Assembly (NCBI RefSeq): GCF_964355755.1
Contig: NC_092676.1
Span: 11,702,288-11,766,287, forward strand
From: Antedon mediterranea
Lineage: Eukaryota; Echinodermata; Crinoidea; Comatulida; Antedonidae
Direction: 5' to 3'
Length of the DNA: 64,000 nucleotides
Numbering within the stretch: position 1 is the first letter of the stretch; each line of letters begins with the position of its first letter. Shown in pieces: positions 42,401-57,400 of the stretch. The notes beneath the pieces are model-generated. The model made no database searches. It was not told the origin of the DNA and saw nothing but the letters and a program-made list of their open reading frames with translations. The position numbers and the translations under genes are program-made.

Positions 42401-45400
42401 TCGCATTTTCCTATCTCCTCCTACGATAATTGTTTTTAATAGCTGAAAACCGGTTGAACAGTTCGAGTACAGCATCATAATGTTGAAGACAGGCCGATTT
42501 TCTTTAAAAAATACTATTTTGATACATTTAATATACGTTTTTACAAATGTATTGATTTGTGATGAATGGAACATTCCAAATTATTTGGTTTAACCATACA
42601 GGTATAGATTTAGATTTATGGGCCCCCTTGGAGAATAAACATAAATAGTATTGCAATGCTGTACCAGGGAGTTCCCTGGCTGTACAATACTGTTAAGGTA
42701 TTTTAATGGTTAAAACCACTTTTGATCGCAATTTGAATCGCAAATTTCTTACTGTGAGTGTTGGTACTGTTAGATGTAATATAAAAATATATACAAATAA
42801 ACTTTATTACTGTGAGTGTGGGTAGGCCCTACTGTTAGATTATAAACATATAATATACAAATAAACATTCCAAATTATTTGGTTTAACCATAAAGGTATA
42901 GATTTAGATTTATGGGCCCCCTTGGAGAATAAACATAAATAGTATTGCAATGCTGTACAATACTGTTAAGGTATTAACCACTTTTGATCGCAATTTGAAT
43001 CGCAAATTTCTTACTGTGAGTGTTGGTACTGTTAGATGTAATATAAAAATATATACAAATAAACTTTATTACTGTGAGTGTGGGTAGGCCCTACTGTTAG
43101 ATTATAAACATATAATATACAAATAAATAAACGTTATTACTGACAGTTGCTTCTCAACGTTTGTATTAATTAATAATTTAAAAATATATAAACGTCGTAG
43201 TGGTGTATCGTTACATGTACTTTACTATTTCAATCGACTATGACAGTGAGAGTTTTAACAAAGTACCGTATTAAATCGTAAATGTTTTACTGTATTTAGT
43301 GGTATATTATTTATAGGCCTATAAAACATTAAAAACAATATTTCGTTACTGAGTGGATAAGAATATATTTTAAAATGTTTCCTCTTTGTACCTATCTTCT
43401 TCCCCCATCCCTCAACCCTTAATGTTACATACAAAACACAAATTGGGTTTGTTTAAATGAGTCCAAATAAAAAAATTTGACTCATTTTGTTTCTCTCTCG
43501 GAAGTAATTCCCAGGGTGCTAATTTTGGTTGACTACATAAATCATTGTGTATATTTATTCGTTTCTGTAAACGACAATGTATTATAGTCCTGCGGTACGT
43601 ACATTTGAAATCTCCATTTTTTTCTCGCTGGAAATACTGTGTATTCGAGAACCATCTGTGGGCACGACCTAGATGGTACGCGAGCGAAGCGAGCGTGCCA
43701 TCTAGTTAACCATAATTTATATATAGATTATACAGATATTGCCTGCTTAGAGGTTAAATATAAGATTTGATTCCCTCGAATAAAATAGGGAATGTCAAAT
43801 CTTATATTTTACCGATATAAAAGGCGATATCTGTTATATTATATAGCCAACAACAAGTCGGGTTGGGTGTAGCTCTCCTTTATGTAATAATAATCATCCT
43901 GCCTAGGCCTAGTTAGGCGTTGCATTCACCTTACCTTGCGAAGAATAAAATATAGATAATTACCAATTAATGATTCCATGGCAATAAAATATTCACTTGT
44001 ACCTAGCTCGTTTAAATTAACAGAAGAATTTCCATCAATAAGCCTACATTAATAATAATAATATTATTATTATCAGGTAGGCCGAAAAAATAATAATTCA
44101 TCTTCTTCGAGCCGATTCACCGGATGTTCAGGTTACTACCGTGAGTATTGACCAATCACAAACATTCTTTCATCACATCTATAGAGGACGAATAACGAAT
44201 GAGGGCGCTATGTATGCATAGTAGAAATAGTTTAGTTGATTAATTTATTCAAGCAAGTTGCGTGGCGCAGCAGGTAAAACGTTGTATCGTGAGGATGTGG
44301 ACTAATCTTCGCGAGTTCAGTCTCAGTAGATGACTTTTGTTTATTTATCGCCAAACGCGAGTGTTGTCACACGAAAATTGCACAGTCAATATCATCGTAC
44401 TCGAGAATATACTGGATTTTATATGTTTATTGACAGGGACACGATAATCACGCGAAAATTACGTAGTCAATATCCTCGTACTTAAGGAAACACGATTTAC
44501 GATCATCGCAGCAGTAGTCATGTGATGCAGTTTCAACCAATCACGTTCACGTATTTACATAGGCTATGTAATATATAAAAATATTTAAGCATACTTAAAG
44601 AGATGTATTATTATTATTATTATATTATAATATCCCTGTATAAACTATTTAAGAGACTATCAAACCTTGAAACAATACCTGATGAATGGAACATTGGGAA
44701 AATCATACCAATATATAAAAAAGGTGACTGTAGAGAGTTAAGCAACTACAGAGGTATAACTTTAAACTCCACTGTATCAAAGGTTTACAATAGGCTTATC
44801 TCTCAAACGGTGTCGAACTTCCTTGAAGAAAATAATTTATTAGGTAGGCTTCCGTAAAGACAGAAGATGTGAAGATCACATTTTTATACTGAAGAGTATT
44901 ATTGCTTGTCGGCAAGCTGAAGGCAAGAAAACTTACCTCGACTTCATGGATTTCAGTAAGGCATTCGACACCGTTTGGAGAGAAGGTTTATTTTACGCAG
45001 TTGCAAATATAGGTATCAAAGGTCAAGTATTAAATATTATAAAGAACTTGTAAAAAGATGTAAAAGGTAAAGTTTCATTTGGAGATTTAGAAACTGATGT
45101 TTTTAGTATTGATGAAGGTTGCCCACTATCTCCAATTCTATTCACTATTTATATAAATGAACTTAATAAGATAATTAAAGAGAGATAATTAGGAATTAAT
45201 ATTTTTGACATAAATATTGGCAGTCTATTCTGGGCTGATGATATAATTCTGATTGGAGACAGTGAGCAAGATTTAGAATTACTTGCATGCAGCAAATGAC
45301 TTTGCAGAAAAATGGAGAATGGTGTTTAATTTTAATAAATATAATGTTACTGTAGCTGGGCAACGCCTTAATGAATATAGAAAATGGCTAATTGGTAATA

Positions 45401-48400
45401 ATTTTATTAATGAAACTAATAATTATAAATATTTGGGGATGTTCGTATCGAGGAAAATAAAAGATACCTACCATATTGATGAAGTAGTTAAAAAGGGGAA
45501 TAGAGTAATATCATATATAAAATCTATAATAAATGGGCAGGAAGACTTCAATAGAATATTCTATAGTGATATTCTTTGGAAATCAATTGGTATACCAACC
45601 ATAAATTATGCAAGCAGTATATGGTTATGTGATAATAAGAACTCTATAGACAAAATTGAAAATATACAATACCAAATGGCCAGATATCTATTAAAGGCAC
45701 CCAGAAATGTCGCAAAGGAAGCTCTATATGGTGAACTTGGCTGGCAATCAGTTGAATCAATACAGTTAGATAGATTCTTAACATACTTTTATAGGCTAAA
45801 AAATATGGAAGAACACCGCTGGCCAAGATTACTATTTAGAGCTCTCTTTGTACTTAAAGATACACTTAGTTGGAAATGGCTCCAAAAGATTGAATCCATT
45901 TTAAACAAATTTTAATTTGCAAATGTTTTTCAATATTGATTATTGTAGTAAATGGTATAATGGTTTCAAAGAGAAAAATATTATAGAAGATAACATAACA
46001 TGGTTTAACAAGGCTCAAACAAAATCATCCTTAACAAATTACTTAAGATATAAGATAAATAAAAACATAATAAAAATGAACCTAAAATGGAAAAATACTT
46101 ATTGGAAAAACGTAGCTACCATGCAACAAGTCTAAAATTCAAAGCTCGTTCTAACTCATTACCACTCAAAGGAAAAAAGGAAGCTTGGTCACCACAACAT
46201 TTAGGATCATGTTTGTTATGTAATTGTGGTGAAAAAGAAACAATTTATCATTTTGTATTCAATTGTACTGATTAATTAATATTAGACACTCAATATTTAA
46301 ACAACTTAAAGAAGATCTATATCACAATGATTTGCATAAAATATGGGACTTATTCATGTCAAGCTCACCTGAACTTAAATATCACCTTTTTTTTGATTAC
46401 CTAGAAATTCATGAAGAATATCAAATCCAATTTATAACCAATATCAACTATGTAATAGCAAGTAACATCTTTGACAAATATTGTAAATTATTTTTAACAA
46501 CTGCATGGAAAGAACGCAACGAAATTTATAATATCCTTCCATAACACAATCTTTTACTTTTCTCTCAAATGTATTGAATGTATTTTTATAATCTAATGTT
46601 TATATACTTTTTAATGTAATAATATTTTACAAATGTTTGTATTTGATTGTGTCTTAAGATAAGGCCTTTTTTATGTTATTTTGTTGCACATCTCTTGAGA
46701 TTTGTGCCTCTGATATAAAAGAGAAACAATAAAGTTATTATTATTATTATTATTACAATCAATATTTAAAAACAGACATGAAGACATGAATACCACAGGG
46801 AAACAATATTTTAAAAGCAACATGTAAGAACATCAAACAAACTATAAACATTACTTATGGAGAACTAGACAGTTGAGCGTCTCGGGTAAAATTCTTCTGT
46901 TATTTATAACCCCATCAGAATAATTAATCAGATTGAGAGAATGTTGGTGGTATGCTTTTTTATGGAATGGTGGTAAGGTTTTGTTAAAAGAAAGGTGATT
47001 ATTGGGAGTATTGAAAATTGGGGTTTGAAAATGATGAAATTAAATCTATTTTTAAAGCACTTAAAATTAGATGGACTCAACGATATAAAAACGATAATGT
47101 TTGTAATATCAGAACAGAAAAATTGCAAGCATGGACAAATTGGCATCATAGTTTGAACGTATTAGAACAAATGAAGTGGATGTCAACACTTGGAATAATT
47201 AGAATATTGGAGTGAATGGTAAACCCTGTCTTTGCATTCCTCTTCTTTAGGTGGGATTGGAATTGGTTAGTAACTTTTACAGTGAGGATGAAGAAATATT
47301 GTCTTTTAATACTAATTTCATACTAATTAAGGTTCATAGAATCCCCTACATCTCAATTTTTTATTTTTTTTTTTATTTTATTCAATTTCCAGGTAACATA
47401 CAAAAATCATAAACAAGGTACGGCATCATTCAACAAAACAGAACAAAAGTACTATCAGCACCTGCGGGTAACCAAAAGTGGATCAGTTCAAAAGAACTGC
47501 ACTGTCGAGTGGCTTTCCCAACTAATAGTACGAAAAACGCAATAGACATAAAACCCAGTGATAGTCTAGATGAATTCGATATCAGTAATACATTTTTTCA
47601 AATCCCTTCTAAACCCCCCAAAGTTAAACAGGACTTTGTTACGAACTTCATGCGGGATACATTCCCATATTCGAGGGAAATTAACAAACAGGGAGTATTT
47701 AAATGCATTAGTTCTAGCATACATGTGTTTAAAGGTGAGGGACTCTGGATACCGAGAATTAATTGTAAGGTATTCAAATATATCAAAATCAATTAAATTA
47801 TGCAAACACTTAACTACAAAAATTATACTATGAAATTTCATTCTTTGAACCATATCTGGTAAATTTAGTATCTTAAGCCTGTCAGTGAAATCGCCTTCAA
47901 CACACAATTTAGTAACCCGTCTTAATGACTTGTTAATAGCTATATTATGTTGTTTTTGATGTGGATCCCACACAGGAGCACCATATTTAATAACAGGTCG
48001 ACATAGTGCATTAAAAAGTCGTAGTAAAACTTCGGTGTCATTGAAACCTACAAACCGTTTGATAAACCCAAGCATTCTCATAGATTTCATCGATACATCA
48101 TTAACGTGAGCAGACCATGTTAAATCACGTGAGAAGTTAATACCAAGATATTTATGTGAATTAACAGCTTCAAGGGGATTGGATTCGATTGTATAAATAA
48201 AATGAGGGATATAATTACGTTTCCTAGTTATGTGCATGACTTTACACTTCTTTGCATTTAATTTCATTTTATTATCCTCACACCATTTGGAAATTTTACA
48301 AAGATCCTGTTGTAAGGTAAGTGCATCATGACGACTGAATACAGGTTTATAAATTACTGTATCGTCTGCATACTGCTTCATAACAGAAGAGGTATTTAGA

Positions 48401-51400
48401 GGTAGGTCATAAACAAAGAGATTAAATAGAAGCGGACCTAACACTGATCCCTGAGGAACACCCGAGCCCACTCTATCCCAATCAGAATGCTCCTTATTAA
48501 GAACAACACGTTGGAATCTGTCACTGAGAAAGGAGTGAAGACACTTTAGGAGAGATCCACATACTCCCATGTTGTGCAGTTTCTTGATTACTAAATCATG
48601 GGGAACACGGTCAAAGGCCTTCTCCCAATCAAGGAATATTGCATCAATTACAGGAGGTTGTCTAACATCCATTGTTTGTGACCAATCATGATATAACGCT
48701 GAGGCCTGTGTAATACACGATCTACCTGGATAAAACCCGTGTTGCGTGGGACTTATAAATCCAAAAAATTGAAGATGAAAAAGAATGTTATCTGCTATAA
48801 TACGTTCAAAAACCTTACCTATAATAGAACATAGCGATATGGGTCGATAATTATTAACATCGTTCCGATTACCTGACTTAAAAATAGAAGTGACATTCGC
48901 GAGTTTCCAATCTTTTGGTACAAAGCCATCCGTTAAGAACTTGTTAAACATTTTGCACAACACTGGGGCAATAATTGGAGCTGACATGGATAACATTTTA
49001 GGTGTAATCCCGTCTGGTCCAGGGGATTTGTTGGGTTTCAATGACAATAGAGCCACGAAAATAGTTTTTTCAGTAATATTAATGTTATTAAGAGGAACAA
49101 TATCTGGGTGAACACAATTACAGATCTCATGGTTAACATTGAAATTACGATTAGGTTCGTTAAAGTTTGACGCAAAGAATGTGGAAAATGCATTTACCGC
49201 ATCAATATCGGAAACCAAGGGTATACCGTTAAAAACAAAGTTTTTGACTTGTCCAGTCTTACGCCTAGTCTTAACATAACTAAAAAAACGTTTGGAGTCA
49301 CCATTTACACAGGCGACGCTTAATTTCCTAATATATTGTAAATGAGCTTTTTTGTTAGGTTTCTTAATTTATTACTAAACTTTCTATATTTGTCCATCTT
49401 ATATAAGCCTCTTTTAGCATTCGTTTCTTTTTACGAGCCATGATAACCATTTCTTGAGTTATCCAAGCTGGCCTGTTTCTTTTTTTACTTTTGACTTTAG
49501 GGATACAATCGTTGATAGTGGCGAGAAAGAGGTCTTTAAAATTTTCCCACATTTCCTCACAGTCTGATTGTTCCAGGCACAGTCCCCAAGGAACCGCCCC
49601 CAACGTTGTAAAAAGATCGTCATGGTCACATTTACTATATTGATAATAATATCTATCTACAGGTTTAACTTTACTGCATCTAGCGTTAATATTAAAATAA
49701 ACCCCAAGGTGGTCACTTGTACTGAGACCGGGATGACTTCTGAAATTACATACAATGTCAGGGTTATTGCACAAGACCAGATCAATAATGCTACTTTTGG
49801 TGTTAGATACACGAGTAAAAAAATCAACAAATTGTATAGTATCAAGTGGAGCAATAATTTCTTTAAATTTCTTATAAACTAAGAGACTATCAACACCGTA
49901 ATCATAATTAAAATCACCAGTTAAAATTATACCACAGTACTTATGTAAAATAGATAGGATAAAATCAACGACATCGTGGAATTGATTGAGCCAATCGTCA
50001 TTTGAACTCGGTGGCCTATAAACAGCACATATTAAAACGTTAAAATTGTTATTTACAGTTATTTCAATAATTTTGACCTCAATGTTAGTAGGAAAGTCAA
50101 CAATAGAGGATTTAAATGCGTTCTTCAAAGCTAACAGAACACCACCACCGTGTCTTGAACGGTCTTTTCTGTACACAACGAATGAGTCTGGAAACAGTTC
50201 CGTACTATCAATAGAGGAGTCCAGCCACGTTTCTGTGACAATCAAGATGTCCAATTCATCAATTGCGATACGCGCATGGAATTCTTCGATCTTATTCACC
50301 ACACTTCTGGCGTTAAATAAAGCAACTTGAATAAGGTTAGTTTCAAAGATGGAAGAATCAGTTGATGTATTGCTGGATGCAAGTGACAATATACTGTTGT
50401 TGTTCAATGAGTTGTAAAAAAATGAGTCCGATAGTTGTGGTAGGGAGCAGATGTTACACGCACATGGATTATCTGGATAAAACACATAACTATCGCTGCT
50501 CATAGGTATGCACTTGATATGAAATATGTGATGACATTCACAGCAAATCAGACATTTTTGATTGCGTCTCGTCGTTTTAGCGCAAGATTCACATGTAGGC
50601 CTATTCTTTGTACTATTACCGTTTCCAATATGCTGGCTCTTGTTCCTATGCATCAGCTCTGGGCCTGGGTGAGGATGAATCTCGCCACTAACCAACAAAC
50701 ATAGGTTAAAAGTCGAATAATGATTGGCGTAATATCTCACAGGCCTACTTATATATCGTTTTCTTGTGGTGTTATTAATGCTAGCACATGTTTGCAAAAA
50801 AAGAGAACATGACTCACCGACACGGATGTTATAGTGAAAATTTTCGTTATGATAGCTGAGTTGACGAACCAGACAATCAAATGAACCTGGTTGAAATATG
50901 ATTGATCTCAGAAATAATGTGCAGAGTAATGTCATCAACTAAATAGAGCCATTATGTTGTTAAATAAGGCAATTCAAATAGGTCCAGATATGTGTTTGTT
51001 GTACCGGTACAGCTAATCAACTAGCGAGCCAGTGTACTACACCGTACTACGGCAGCTGGTTTGGCGCGAAATGCAAATCACGGCGTGATCCGGAATTCCT
51101 TAGTTCCGATGGCACAAATACATCAAAAAAACATCTAAAATTCACGAAATTGGACCACAGATCAAACATAAATACCATCAAGAATGTTCACAAGTGAAAT
51201 AATAACGACTGGAAACATCCAAAACACCAAAGCAAAGTCAAATTCACTAGGAAAAACTGAGTTCCAAACACACTGAGGAGCACGATTAAAAACACGTCCG
51301 TGTCGTTCGAGTGGTATTTACATCAATTAAAATATAGGGATAATTTTATTATTATGAAAAATGAATGGAATAATTTATTATTTATATTTTAACTTTTAAA

Positions 51401-54400
51401 TGTAGTCAAGATGTTAAAACACAGATTTCTCAATACAAAATTAACATAAATTGCATTATGCCCAATTCAAGAATTTATCGAATTAGGATTGCGAATGATG
51501 ATCTTTGTTCATTATGTAAATCTGTGAAACAATGAAGCATCTCTTAAAAAACTAAATAAAAAAAACTAATATGGTCATATTTCAGACATGGTGGAATGAT
51601 TCAATGCAATATGAACTTTTATTAGATTTTAAAATCAATATTTTTTGTCATGGCGTTTGTGGCGTCGGACATGGTGGATGGTCATGTGTGATCTGCTTAA
51701 ATTAGCAAATAGAAGAATTAAAAACATTAAGGAGGAGCTTCAAAATAAGTGGAAACGTATTATTAAGAATGCAGATATTTTCGAATGTGATGATAATAAT
51801 GAGTTAGTTAAGAACAAATAGGAGATTAATACTACCAAATTAATATACTCATGGTTTTTGAAAGAATATTTCATTATTCCAATGTCACAATTATAATGGG
51901 ATGAGTACTTCAATGATAACAACATAGATTGGAAAAAATCTTGGTTACGGAAAGTATGTAAAATGAAGGATAAGAAATTAGCACAATTCAATTATAAGAT
52001 GTTACATATAATACTGCCTACCAACAAACGGTTTTATCAGTGGAAAGTTAAAGAAACACAAACGTGTGACAAATGTGGAGAAATTGAAAATGAAAATCAT
52101 TTGTTTTTTAGTTGTAGATTTATTCAGAAATTTTGGAGGAAAACGCTAAGTATCTTTTTAAGTTTACATCACAATAATACTGTATATCATTTAAGAAATT
52201 AATACTAGGAACGGGAGATAAGCTAGTAGATTTTATTCTACTATTTATAGAATAAAAATATTATCAGCATTAAATAAGCCAGTGGGTAAATCTTTATGGA
52301 GATCATTTAAAAGCAATATGCTATAATAACATTGAATGTGAAAAATATAACAACAAAGAAACAAGTATAGAAAAATGGGTAACTTTAAGACATACTATTA
52401 TGCTAATATAATTTATAATTTGATACGATTTATCAGAAAAAGAATTACTGTGATACGAGTTATTATTTTTATTCGTTTTATCTTACATATATAATGTATA
52501 TAAATAAATTGTATAATCCGGGTTCTAAAATGAATACAAAAATGAAAATGAAAGTGTATAGGAAAATATAAGAAAATTTATGAAAAAGGGGGTAATACGC
52601 AATTAAAAAATGTAAGAATTTTACTGATGAATGGTAACATTTGGAATTAACAAATATGTGTTAGAGAATATGATTTCATGTAATGACATGAGATAATATG
52701 AATGTGAATAAAAGTGGTGTTTGCGCCACAAAAGAGACAACAAAAACTAGAATTATTATAAAACATTAAACATTGTTCTGACCAATGAGTTTATAATCAG
52801 ATAATCAAAGAAATTAATATGGTTTTACTAATATACATACCTTGGTTGTTTTTGGTATTAAAATGTTTCTGGTAACACTGCTTGTAGATTTTTTTAATTA
52901 CCCCAGTATTTTATTTTAGAAATCACTTATTAAACATTAGAACTACCTATTTGTAATAAATCAGCTTAAAAATACACCACTTTGGGCGTTATGGTGAAGT
53001 AAAACACTCCTTTTAAATAAATGGTATCTCCCAAAGTATGAAAAAAATGAAATAGGTACATAATGCATTGTTATTATGCAAATACTAATCATTTTTTTAT
53101 AATTAAATATACAAAACAAAAATATCATTTATGAACAAAATTTGTCAGAAACACAAATGTACCCAATGCCATGGAAATATATGTGTGAAATAAAAAAAAT
53201 TCATATTTGATTTCTCTCAAAACATGTATATAGCCATGTGCAAAATTTGAAAGAAATTAATTTGTTGAGTCTGCCACTATTTTTTATATCTCTTTAATTC
53301 TTACAAACAATGGCTCTTAAGGTCTATTTTATGTGATGAAAATAAGTGAAATAAGTTGTGGTCATGGGCAAGTAAATGAATCTGTTAAAGTAGACTTTTA
53401 TTATAAATTAAAAAATTAAACAAGTAGCCGCAAGTCATGTGTGGAATGCCTATTATGAAATGATACATATTGAGATTTATTATTCAAATAATCTGTTATC
53501 CAAAACAATAGTTTTCCTCGAATACCATAATTAAATAATTTTGAAATTAAAATTGTGTGATTAATAGTATCAAACTGAAAAGACAAAAACACCAAGCAGT
53601 CTTCAACAGTATGTGCCTACACCCATACATCGACATGATTACTCATTATAATTATTTACTGATATGTTCGCAATTGGATGACAAAAACATGGCGTTAGTT
53701 ACCAAATTAAATGCTGACATTACTTCAGTTTTGATAATTTTCGTACAAACTGAAACTGTTTTAAAGTATTAGCAGTGTTCCTGCATACTTATAATAACTA
53801 TAACCTAACCGTTAACCTAACATTATTTATTTATTCAACTTCTCACTGGACACGGGACCAACAGGTAGTAAACACCTCTAAAAACGGTCCAGTCCCAAAT
53901 GCACAGTGGCTGTGTGTAACAGTGGCTGTGTTTGTGTGGACTAGTACACCGGGATAACCCCCTACTCGTCTCGAAAGATATACTAGGTTTTTTAAAGTGC
54001 ACATGAGCTATGTGTACACTGGACCTACGATTTATAGTCCTTATCCGAGAAGACTCGTTCTACCACCAGAACCATGGAGCGAGTGAGCCTCGAACCCCTG
54101 CCGATGTTATGGCTAGGTAATTACGGTTCCACTGTCGCTTGGCCACTCACTCTTATGATACGGGCATCACATGTCATATAACTACAATGCTATAACTACC
54201 AAATATTCATATTATACTGGGCAAATTGTGTAGTATGTGGAGTTACAGTGCCCATTTTCACACAACCTGCTTTAAGATAAAATATAATTGCATTGATAGT
54301 TGATTACTATTGTAACATTAGTTAGTAAATACAAAAATAAGGTGTCAAATAATGTTTTTGGATTGAAAAGGTGTATATGTCAATGTTGTAATGTAATTTT

Positions 54401-57400
54401 TGAATAAATAAATAATTGTTACTGACGGCCATGACAAATTACTTTTATTAGGAAATTTCTAAATAGTTTGCACGTGGTTAAAAAATGTGATATTGAGAAC
54501 TATTTTAAATTATGTAGGTATATAATATAATAATTGCATTGTTTAGTTAATTACTTCAGTTTTTTCAGTCATGCAACTGCTGCACATTCTAGCATACCTT
54601 TCTTTTCTTTTTGACGTATCTGCTTGTTTGTATTACCTCTCGCAACGGTCTATTTATTTAAATGTTTTATATGATATATGCTTGTAGTTTAAGGTCGGTC
54701 TTTTATTGTTTTTTTTTTCATTATTTATTATTACCAGGTATTTTAATTACATTTTCAATTAGGCTTATCTTACACTTTACAGCGTATTACACACCTGTTC
54801 ATGCTAAACTACTCTATGATTTGTATTGCATGTGAATCAAACTCTAGTAGCTGGTTATGCTCAAACTGTACTGGTTTTATTTTTCCTCTTAATCATCCTG
54901 AAGATGATGACGAATTTCTTTATGTACTTAAGTATTTATTTTTGATCATGATGTTGGTTTTGAAATGCTAAACTCGCTTGTATTAAACCCTTTTGGTATT
55001 GATCTACATCTAAGTTCAACCAACTCTACTAACGATTCTGCATTTTCAGATAAAAATGACATATGCCATTATGAGATAATTTAACTGGTTTTTTAATTGT
55101 TTTTAACTCCAAATTAGATTTAAAGTCACATTCCTTTAGTGTTTTTCATCATAATTCCAGAAGTCTAGTCAAGCATTTCAACAAAATAACGGATTATTTA
55201 AGCTTGCTTAACCATATTTTTCAGCTTTATGCTTTACTGAAACTTTCTTCAACACAATGAAAACCGTTTTTTCTTTCTACAACCCTGGCTACACTCTCTT
55301 ACATTCATCTAAAACCGAGAGGGCTGGAGGAGGTGCTGCATTATACATTGACCAGAGATTTCAATACACCATGCGTAATGACCTTTCTTCTCTTATTTCA
55401 GATAATTCTGAATGTATTTTTATTGAGATTAATGCACAACCAAAACAGCAAACCTAATTAGGTGATCATTTAGAATAAAATGATCACCTATTGTTATTGT
55501 ATGAAATCTTTGTTATTATTTATTACTTTCTGTACAGATTTTGTGTAACAGATATCTCAAAAAGTTTAATGTCATTGATTACCAAAAGTTCACAATGTCT
55601 TTCAAATACTTTAACTTAGGTCTAATAAGCTTTTCAGCGTGATCACTCAACCGTGACGTAATTTATACGCCATTTTGTGAAATCACATTATCAATCATAT
55701 CTCCATAATTAATTATCACATATTAATGTAATTCACTAAACGTAAACTTCATGTCAAAGGTAAAAATATTAGCAAAAAAAAAACGCACACACACGTAGGG
55801 TCATGCGCGTGAAATCGCGCTTTAAAAATTAAAAAACCTCAAAATTAAGTTTTGATCAATTTAGAGCATGAATTAGGCCATTTGCGTGTTTCAAAAAATT
55901 ACTGCGCAAAAAAAAAATTTTGAGCGCGCGATACTTAAAAAGCGTAAAAAAAACGATTTTTTTTTACAAAACGCATTCTACTCACCATCTTTAGTACATT
56001 CACCAAATTTGAGTCAGTTCCGATATAAAATAACGCTATACGAGCAGGTTCAAAATGACAAAATGCGCAAATTAATTGCATCAAAGTGTTGAAAATGGTG
56101 AAAAATGAGGCATTTTTAAAATGAAAATAATTCTTCAGAATGCACGATGACCCCCAATTATTTTAACTTTTTCTGGAAGCCGTTGAGTTGTAGATATGAA
56201 TTCATGTACACATTTTACGTACAAACTGTTTTTACGTCATCAAATGGCCACTTGAATTTAAAATTAATTATTTTTCTCTTTTGTCATTTTTTTCACATTG
56301 AATAGAACGCATCTCTGTTACTTTGTGCCCGGTTTTCACTCAATTTTCAGTATGTGATTGCTCAATTAATTGACTTTCTTATGACTTGCCACCACTTTTA
56401 TTTTGATGACGTCATCACGCATAAAAAATTGATTAACATAGGTCGTGTAATTTCACCTTCACCGTAAATTTGAATATCTTACAGCTCTTCAGAATTAAAG
56501 ATTACCTTGATGATTATAATTTATTATGAAAGCTGATGAAATGTAGATATGAATTCATATAAAAATCAAGCCTATCGGATGTTGTGACGTTAACATATGG
56601 CCAGTTGAAGTTAAAAAGTAGTATTTTCATCTTTTTCGTAAAAGTTATACAAATTTCAAAGAGCGCGTACAGCGCTTCTACGTGCCAAATTTTCTTCCAA
56701 TTCTTATATTTATTTGCTCAATTCATTATCTTTCAAAATTGTCATCTTTGAGTTTATTTTGATAATTCCATCATACCAAAAAATTGGAACATGATGTGTG
56801 TCCCGTAATTTCACCTATGCTACACTGTATATAGATATACAGTATATACTATATATAATAGGCACAACTCAGCACTATAAGCGTATGCATCATGTCATAG
56901 GATGGCGTACATCAACTTTTAACGATCGTATGTTAACGTACATGATGCATGTTTAAAAAGTTTTAATTTCATTAAAATGATAAAAATGATCACCTATAAT
57001 TCGTCAAAGTGACGAATTAAATTCTAGTTGACACTATTTTTTGTAATAATATCCATGACAAAATTTTACCAGGCATTTTTTATGCCGATTTTACTGATCA
57101 TTTTCCTGGTTTTTTTTATTAAGCCGCAGTCTTTTCCAATGAATTTTGCAAATATGTCTACAGTTAACGAATAAATAACAGATCCATAAATTCAATGAAA
57201 GATGAGCTTCTTCTGGTTAACTGTGATAATGTGTGTAATACCGTCGACCCAACACTAGCTTATTATGTCTTCCAAACTAAATTCAATTTTATCTACAATA
57301 ACCATATTAAAACAATTCGTAATAAAAGAAATTTCAGATGTGAACGTAAACCTTGGATTTCAAATGGCCTACTTAAGTCGATAGATGTTAGAAACAAACT

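Larger units (their letters stand above)
38760..43727 (-). mobile_element. Inverted copy of Helitron-like E1, split by two nested insertions
   Basis: Read on the minus strand it begins TCTATATATAAATTATGG at 43727 and ends CTAG at 38760, with flanks A and T as for E1. Its own sequence is 38760-39590, 41649-42115 and 43706-43727, together matching 27011-28319. Elements A and B fill the gaps. Confidence 0.8.

Noticed and set aside
44255-44335. A functional tRNA gene
   Set aside because: A- and B-box-like motifs are present but no cloverleaf with paired acceptor stem can be drawn; better explained as a SINE head.
54080-54155. A functional tRNA gene on the minus strand
   Set aside because: GAGTGAG/CTCACTC pair but the T-stem does not pair in canonical spacing, and a SINE body with an AAATA tail follows.
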